A DNA stretch of 64,000 nucleotides, taken from NCBI GenBank assembly GCA_036346395.1, contig CM070599.1:11027232-11091231 (forward strand). Direction: 5' to 3'. The translations under genes were made by a program, and so were the position numbers. The DNA comes from Hsuehochloa calcarea. Taxonomy: Eukaryota > Streptophyta > Magnoliopsida > Poales > Poaceae. Shown one piece after another: positions 58,341 through 64,000 of the stretch. Below the pieces are notes generated by a model. It saw nothing but the letters and a program-made list of their open reading frames with translations. It had not been told where the DNA came from and made no database searches. How positions within the stretch are numbered: position 1 is the stretch's first letter; the number at the start of each line of letters is the position of its first letter.

Positions 58341-58949
58341 CCTGTTTCGAGCCCAGAATTTTAAACAAAAGAAAAATTCGTAGCAGTGATACAAATATAG
58401 TATAATTCCTACGAAAATCAAGAAAAATGCCGCATTCTAAAAAGATCTAGTGGTGGCACAAATCCCCGCGGAGGATGGGCGCGTCAGCCTGCCCATCTGA
58501 TCGGTCGCTCCGTTCGCCCCTTCAGATCACGTACATGGCCGTGGCCCACCCACGTGCGCACGGATCAGAGTTCAGTGGGCTCACGGATCGGATATTGTTG
58601 TATTCTGAAGTGCCTTGCTGTATGAGCTGGTTGTTTAAAGGGCATGTTTCTGCGTGCCTCGTTACATCTAAAGTTGAAGTTATGATCAGAATGATACATG
58701 TCTCGTCACATCTAAAGTTAAAGTTAAGATCAGAATGCGATATAGGGTACAGCTTCAACTCCTAAATTTTCTACCGATTCTCGTGGAGTCACGTCAAACA
58801 CCTAACTTCTCAAAACGATTAGATCCTGATTTTTGTGAGAAACTATCTAAAAAATGAACTAACAACGAGGAGCAGCATTCCCGCAGCTTCTCGCGAGAAT
58901 CCAATATGCACAAATAAAAATACCTTTTGAAATTTAAAGTTTTTACCTG

Positions 58950-59227
58950 CAAATGCCATCTAACTACCCCAAATCCCCATTCCCCCGAAAACCTCGTAAC
59001 CCTATTTTTTCCATTCTCTCCGCTCCTTCTCGGCTCTCACACCTCTCCTCGCGGCGCCTCTCTCCCTCCCAGCGCCCGCCTCCGCCTCCTCGCATGGCGC
59101 CTCCTCCCTCCCCGGCGCCGCCTCTCCCTCGCCTCCGCTTCCCTCCCCTCCCGCCTCCCTCCAAGCACCGCCTCCCCCTCGCCTCCGGTCCTACACCGCC
59201 TCCGGTCCTCGACTACGCCGCCACAAG
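58950..59227 (+). other. GC/CT-rich exon-like segment upstream of the Harbinger ORFs
   Basis: Pyrimidine-rich, high-GC block in AT-rich surroundings with donor-like CCACAA|GTAAGG at 59222-59232. The next acceptor-like sequence is ATATGCAG at 60775-60782, just before the Myb/SANT ORF. It fits a 5' UTR exon plus a 1.55-kb intron, but could also be an unrelated promoter-proximal exon. Its Pro/Ser open frames are compositional. Confidence 0.4.
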
Positions 59228-60782
59228 TAAGGACATCATCCAGTGCACCCCCTTGCCCTCCTTACTCATCCATTTGTCCTCTTCCTGTGATGAATTTGTG
59301 ATTGATGATGATTGATGGTATTCGGCATGAGGCACATCTTCATTCAAAAGGTTGAGTATAATGTTGTGCTCTTGAATTACTGATCTGTTATCGATGATGA
59401 TGATTGATGGTATTATGGTATCTGAATCTAGCTCTGAAGAAATTACAAATTGTTCAGTGGGCTTTGTTGGCTTGCTCAATGATGATAATGGTCTAATTCT
59501 GAAATTGAGCTGATAATCAATTCATACTTGAGCTCTAAGCTGAATGCTAACTTCTATCTAATTGTTCTTATGTAAGTCATCTGATTACTTTCAATTGTGT
59601 TCGATTATGTCAAACTTTTTGGTTCTAATCCGGTGGAAGTGATCTTAGGTGTTGTCCATTCATCCATCTACATAAATATACAACCCAGGTCATTATCAAA
59701 ATAGATTAGTGAAGCACAAAGATCATTTTCCATGTTAAGTGCGAAGGTTCCTGTCAAGATCTGAAGGTCTGACTAGAAGATATTAAGTTGATATATAACA
59801 CATGCACTTAAAGGGAATAGTGGACATACCAATAAAGTATCAGAAGGATAGCAACTTGAGCTCGGTGGTGGTAGCCGGTAGCTGTGGGTAGATCCCAATA
59901 TACAAGTTTGATCATGATGCGATGTGCCTTCAAAACACTACTGATTATAAAACAAGAAAAGATGCATCATACCTATTTCATTCAAGATCACTGTATTTAT
60001 CTAGCTTATGTATCAACTCCATAAATATTATGAAGTGATTCTAGATACCCTGAGAGTTATCAAGTTCTTATTGGATAATTGTAGTATTATTTATGATCAC
60101 ACTTGATCTCCTGGATTAGCTGAAAGTTTATTGGGTGGTCTATCGGCTTTGATATCTTTAGACAGAATAGTTAAGCATTATTTAGAGCTCAAATCTTGAA
60201 TTTGTATTGTCTAGTTTAATTTATGAAGATTATAGACAATGGGGTTGAGATGGCAAATGCTAGTTCCTTCGCAACTCTCCTTCTGAGAGCACACTCGATA
60301 TCAAATCATCTATGCAATATGCAATATGCTGATTATTGATGATTTCCTGCTATTAATGTTGAGCATAATGTTGTATTTAAGTGACTTAGAAGAATTTCAT
60401 GAACACATATTTTTATGGTCATTTGCTACAAGCTGGTATTATGCTTTATTGTTGATATTTAATGTTGGGTGCAAAAGACGAAGTATTTGGAGATACACTG
60501 TCCCTCCTTGAATTTCAGAATCAACCGAAGATCAGGCCCTAAATTGTACATGTTGTGACCCTCTGTGAACTCAAGTTGAACATGTTTAGGTTCCATACAG
60601 AATAAAGTGTAGGGGCACTGAAGTTGTACATGTTGTAACGCTCTGTGAAATAAAGTTGTAAATGTAAACAATAGTCTGTTTTTCCTTACTATTAGCTTTG
60701 TAATGAACAATGTACTGACAAATTAGCTTTGTAATGAACAATGTACTGACAAATCAGCTTTGTAACTTATTGGCCAAATATG
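59228..60782 (+). other. No coding signal; probable intron with small tandem repeats
   Basis: AT-rich. Near the end, a 31-bp unit TAGCTTTGTAATGAACAATG... occurs at 60693 and 60724 with a partial third copy, and a 78-bp diverged repeat around TTGTACATGTTGT (60546 and 60624) precedes it. Confidence 0.5.
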
Positions 60783-61315
60783 CAGATGGCTGATAATGCT
60801 GAGTGGAACGACGAGAACACTAGGATAGTATGTGAATTGTTTGTTGAACAAGTAGAGGCAGGCAATCGCCCGAATACCCATTTGAACAACCCAGTCTACA
60901 CTCTTGTGATACAAAAATTTGCAGAGAAGATCAATGCAATACAAAAGATGCAATTGAAGAACAAATGTGTAGGAAAGGAAAGAGAGCTTGCGGCCCTAGC
61001 AATGATAAGGGAAGAAACCAAAGAGTGGATACGTGGTCATGCAAGATCAATTGAGAAGAATTCTTGGGTTGAATGAGAAGTCGCATGCATCTTTTGAAGC
61101 ATTTGCCGAGAAAGAGGAGAACTTCGGTGTGTAGCATCAAGGATGTAATGGAATCGGTTGAAGAGTGTGGTGCTATTAATGGGAGTAATGAACACTTCAT
61201 TGCATCCAAAATTTTCTTAAAGAAGGAGCAAAGGGAAATGTTTATGACCTTGCGCAATAATGAAGCACGATTTGAGTGGCTCAAAAGGAAGTACGATGCC
61301 AAGTATGACAAATAG
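60783..61315 (+). pseudogene. Myb/SANT-like DNA-binding protein of Harbinger type
   Basis: The frame starting MADNAEWNDENTRIVCEL carries the trihelix/SANT-like domain seen in PIF/Harbinger ORF1 proteins: W at the start, CELFVEQVEAGNRP, then MQLKNK. The conserved tryptophan expected after LKNK is Cys, and the frame breaks by about 61076. A C-terminal block in another frame (61073-61315) ends with HFIASKIFLKKEQREMF and RFEWLKRKYDAKYDK, the usual tail of this family. Such proteins bring the transposase to the element ends. As written it is interrupted. Confidence 0.7.
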
Positions 61316-61493
61316 ATAATTGATTGTAATGTTAGGATGATTCTGGAGACGTTCCTACAAGTAGTTTGTCTTGTATTCACCTTTATTATTGTATTTCTCT
61401 CTATTGGGCAGTAAGATCTTTTATGTATTGTAAGACATTTTTTCACTAGTTATATCATCATTTGGATCTAATGCGTACTCAAGTATTTTTAAA

Positions 61494-62885
61494 TTGCCAT
61501 TTATGTTGTTGTGTTTTTTTATGTTAATGTCTGGATGTGTATCTTACGAAAGCGATTTTGAAGGGAGTAATATATCAGATGAGGAACATGAGTGTGACAT
61601 GCAGATGCTACGTTTGTGGCAAGACATGTCAAGTCACCTCGCTGCTACTGCAATTATCGTGGAGAATTATCACTCAACCTACTTGGACAAGAATGAGCCT
61701 AGGACTTCACGACTTAGTGGAATGGGTTGGGTGAAAGAAACTTTGACCACTCCGGGAGAAAGCTACCACATGTTTCGTATGAATGCTACAATCTTTTACA
61801 GTCTACATGATCTTTTGGTGAGTACATATTATTTGAAATCAACTACGCATACAAGTTCAATTGAAGCACTAGCTCTTTTTCTATACATATGTGGTGGCTG
61901 TGAATCTAACCGAAGAGCATAGAATCGGTTCAAGCATTCTGGTGAGACAATTAGCAGGAAGTTTGATGAGGTTTTGCAGTGTGTGGTCATAATGTCTAAA
62001 GATTTTGTGAGGCCAAAGGATCCAAACTTCTCTCACAGTTCACATGGGAATTAGAAATGATCGAAGGATGTGGCCACATTTCAAAGACTGTATTGGAGCT
62101 ATCGATGGTACACACATTCTTGCAACTGTTGCTCCAGAAGATCTAATTAGATATATTGGTAGATCAGGAAGTGCGACACAGAATGTCATGGCGGTATGTG
62201 ATTTTGACATGCGCTTCACATACACATCTATTGGACAACCAAGAGCTATGTACGATACTAGTGTGCTTTATCATGCATTGGATGTAGACAGGGAAGTCTT
62301 TCCACATTCTCCACAGGGTAATTTTCTTTGTTTGGTATCATTTATAATTTTTTTACTTGTAATCTTCATGCATTGGATGTTGATATACATGAAATTTCCA
62401 TCTTATGTTGCGATAAATATTATCTTATTGATACAGGATTATCAAAACAGCACTGGTACTTAGCGCCATACAAGGGCCAAAGGTATCATGTTCTAGAATT
62501 TTGAAGAGGTGTTGCTCTCTAGTGGTGAAAGAGAAATTCAACCATTTGCACTCAAGTGTTATTAGCGTAATTGAGAGGTCCTTTGGTGTATGGAAGATGA
62601 AATAGAAATTCTTCTTAAGATCTGCAGAGCTTTCCCATGTCCAAGCAAAAGATGATTGTTGCGGCAACCATGGGAATGCACAACTTCATATGTGAACATG
62701 CTCATGGGACATGCATTTTAAATGGGAATTCGATCGGGATCCTAATTATGTGCCCACAATACCATCAAGATATGCCAAATATGTCATTTCTCAAGATGCA
62801 TCAGATCGTCAACGCCATAAGCAATTGCTACATCCATGGATAATTTTCGTAATGACCTTGCAAGCTGCAATTGCTCTTTCAGGAT
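61494..62885 (+). pseudogene. PIF/Harbinger DDE transposase, inactivated
   Basis: N-terminal region MGWVKETLTTPGESYHMFRM and ALALFLYICGG, then stop TAG at 61920 inside a frame that continues as NRFKHSGETISRKFDEVL, so a Gln codon CAG became TAG. A frame change occurs near 62040. The first catalytic block DCIGAIDGTHI is intact (near 62091-62123), followed by NVMAVCDFDMRFTY and HALDVDREVFPHSPQG. An intron-like gap follows (62318-62435). The segment that should carry the second catalytic Asp is missing before YLAPYKGQRYHV. The third block ERSFGVWKMK is followed by a stop. Nonfunctional. Confidence 0.8.
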
Positions 62886-62900
62886 GATGGACACATTACT

Positions 62901-64000
62901 TGTGATTTTTGTGGTCTTTTTTATGACTCATTTATCATTTCAATACTTGTCGTAATATCATTTAATTATCATTTGAACACTTATCGATATGAATCGATAT
63001 CTCCGACTTCATCTATCGTAGAGTGAATTATACAAAATTTGCTTATACGGTTGTAATCCATCATGAAGTGTGTGGATATCGTGAGGATATGTGCACGATC
63101 TTAGAATGATGAGTCAATTGGCAATGGCATTGTTGGTTTGCAAAATCTCGTGTTTCGGGGTTTGCTTGATCTATCGAGACCAGGCAGTGATCTGGCCCGG
63201 TTGTGTGGGCGGTCCAGACCTTGATGGAAGAAGGTCGGACCGTAGTGGTTGCCTTGACCGGACGGCTGACCTAAAAGTGGTTTTAGGTGATCCAAAAATA
63301 GGTTGTGTAAGCGGTGAAGTCTCTGGATGTGGTCGCATTATTTTGGAGCTCGGTATCAAAGTTCTATTGAGTTGAAAATTCGAGAAGGTTTGGATTTTCA
63401 CGATGGAATTTAGCTAAGTCTTTTAGTGATCCGACCGCCGTTTGTGGGATCGGTCCGATGGCACGAAATCGATCGGGCCGATTGATGTGGGCGGTCGGAC
63501 CATGGATGACTTGAAGGTGAGCCTTCTTTGCATTGATGTGTTTTGAGTGTGGTTAATGTATGGATGTCAATGCTTTATTGTTGCATATTGCATTGTGGAA
63601 CTAACGTGGATCAAGTTGTGAAGAACTTGTTCCGGAGGCGGTTTGTTTGTCTATTCTTTATGCGGGTGACTTGCAGTCAACGACATCAGCGGTGAGGTGG
63701 ATCGGGACTACGCTTGGAAGTGAGGTCCGAGACGATCATGGATGCAGGGTGGTCGTGTGACTCAAGCATGGTGCGAGAATGGGCAAGATGGATCGAGCAG
63801 GTAGTTGATGCAATTTGGTTGGATCAGAGTGGTGCGGAAGTCGATTGCAAGTCTCTAGGAGGTTCAATGGGATTCGGACGGGAGACTTGGCGGCGTGATG
63901 AGAGGCTGGCGATCAACCTACTGCGTGGTGAAAGCGGTGATTGCTTCAGATTTGGTTGTGTGGGTCCCATGTGTGAGTGGGTCCCAAAGAGTGAAACCCT
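62901..64000. other. No gene seen; repeat-like region with GGTCGGACC strings
   Basis: Short AT-rich spacer to about 63110, then moderate-GC sequence in which GGTCGGACC, GGTCCGA(T/C) and related strings recur in both orientations (63202, 63230, 63452 and 63490). Grass LTR elements often have such sequence, but no LTR end, primer site or coding block is visible before the edge. Confidence 0.4.

Larger units (their letters stand above)
58341..62900 (+). mobile_element. PIF/Harbinger-type DNA transposon remnant
   Basis: Contains the two proteins typical of PIF/Harbinger elements in tandem: a Myb/SANT-like DNA-binding protein (60783-61315) and a DDE transposase (61494-62885), both broken. A possible left terminus GAGCCTGTTTCGAGCCCAG at 58346 follows TAA, which resembles the TAA/TTA target preference and GGGCCTGTTT-like ends of this superfamily. 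I could not find the matching right terminus, so the outer limits are tentative. Confidence 0.55.

Noticed and set aside
58927..59315. Pro/Ser-rich ORFs of about 120 codons in two frames
   Set aside because: Equal openness in overlapping frames reflects CT-rich composition. Kept only as a possible 5' UTR exon.

Overview
This window is nuclear DNA of a grass (Poaceae; genus not determinable by eye). The evidence is: host genes with introns and GC-rich first exons, abundant nested LTR retrotransposons of Ty1/copia and Ty3/gypsy type with initiator-Met-tRNA primer sites (TGGTATCAGAGC), a PIF/Harbinger transposase remnant, and a plant-specific isoprenylated metallochaperone. About two thirds of the window is repeat-derived. 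Only two genes look intact.

Layout. 1-3692: minus-strand piece of a long LTR-type element (family A) inserted in a 5'-truncated, frame-broken copia element (B, 3693 to ~7.7 kb, with its 3' LTR). ~7.7-8.7 kb: minus-strand copia remnant (E) with a clear primer site. 8.7-17.9 kb: minus-strand LTR element D, related to A, interrupted by a complete non-autonomous Ty3/gypsy-type element C (11666-16725, TSD CTCGG, LTRs of about 1.02 kb, one gag-like ORF and no pol). 17.9-22.55 kb: host-derived or captured gene fragments and an inverted-repeat element rich in GGACACG. 22551 onward: a forward copy of A containing a short-LTR copia element F.

The dominant structural feature is an 11-kb direct tandem duplication: 14994-25957 is repeated at 25958-36334. 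Both breakpoints lie inside retroelement coding regions and share TTACT. The junction fuses the start of copia F gag-pol in frame to the 3' half of the element C protein. Copia F is complete only in the second unit (34235-39528, TSD ATATT), and A ends at about 42719.

42.7-46.6 kb: a decayed aminopeptidase-M1 fragment with a duplicated exon, then GC-rich and TGCAACA-rich sequence without a gene. 46762-51141: an intact six-exon gene for a prostaglandin-E-synthase-2-like glutaredoxin/GST-fold protein with a mitochondrial-type N-terminus. 52.2-54.2 kb: probable minus-strand 3' LTR full of internal tandem repeats. 56013-56783 (minus): an intact three-exon HIPP metallochaperone gene with an 84-bp duplication upstream. 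58.9-62.9 kb: PIF/Harbinger remnant (Myb/SANT-like ORF plus broken DDE transposase). 62.9-64 kb: repeat-like sequence rich in GGTCGGACC.

The two duplicate units differ repeatedly by small indels at CTG/CAG positions, and the element reading frames are broken in the same style, whereas the host gene exons are clean. This may be a sequence-quality effect linked to CHG methylation, so apparent frameshifts in the elements should be read with caution. I see no evidence of a wholly new system. The most unusual items are the duplication, its in-frame chimeric ORF, and the unassigned C-terminal domain of the element C protein.
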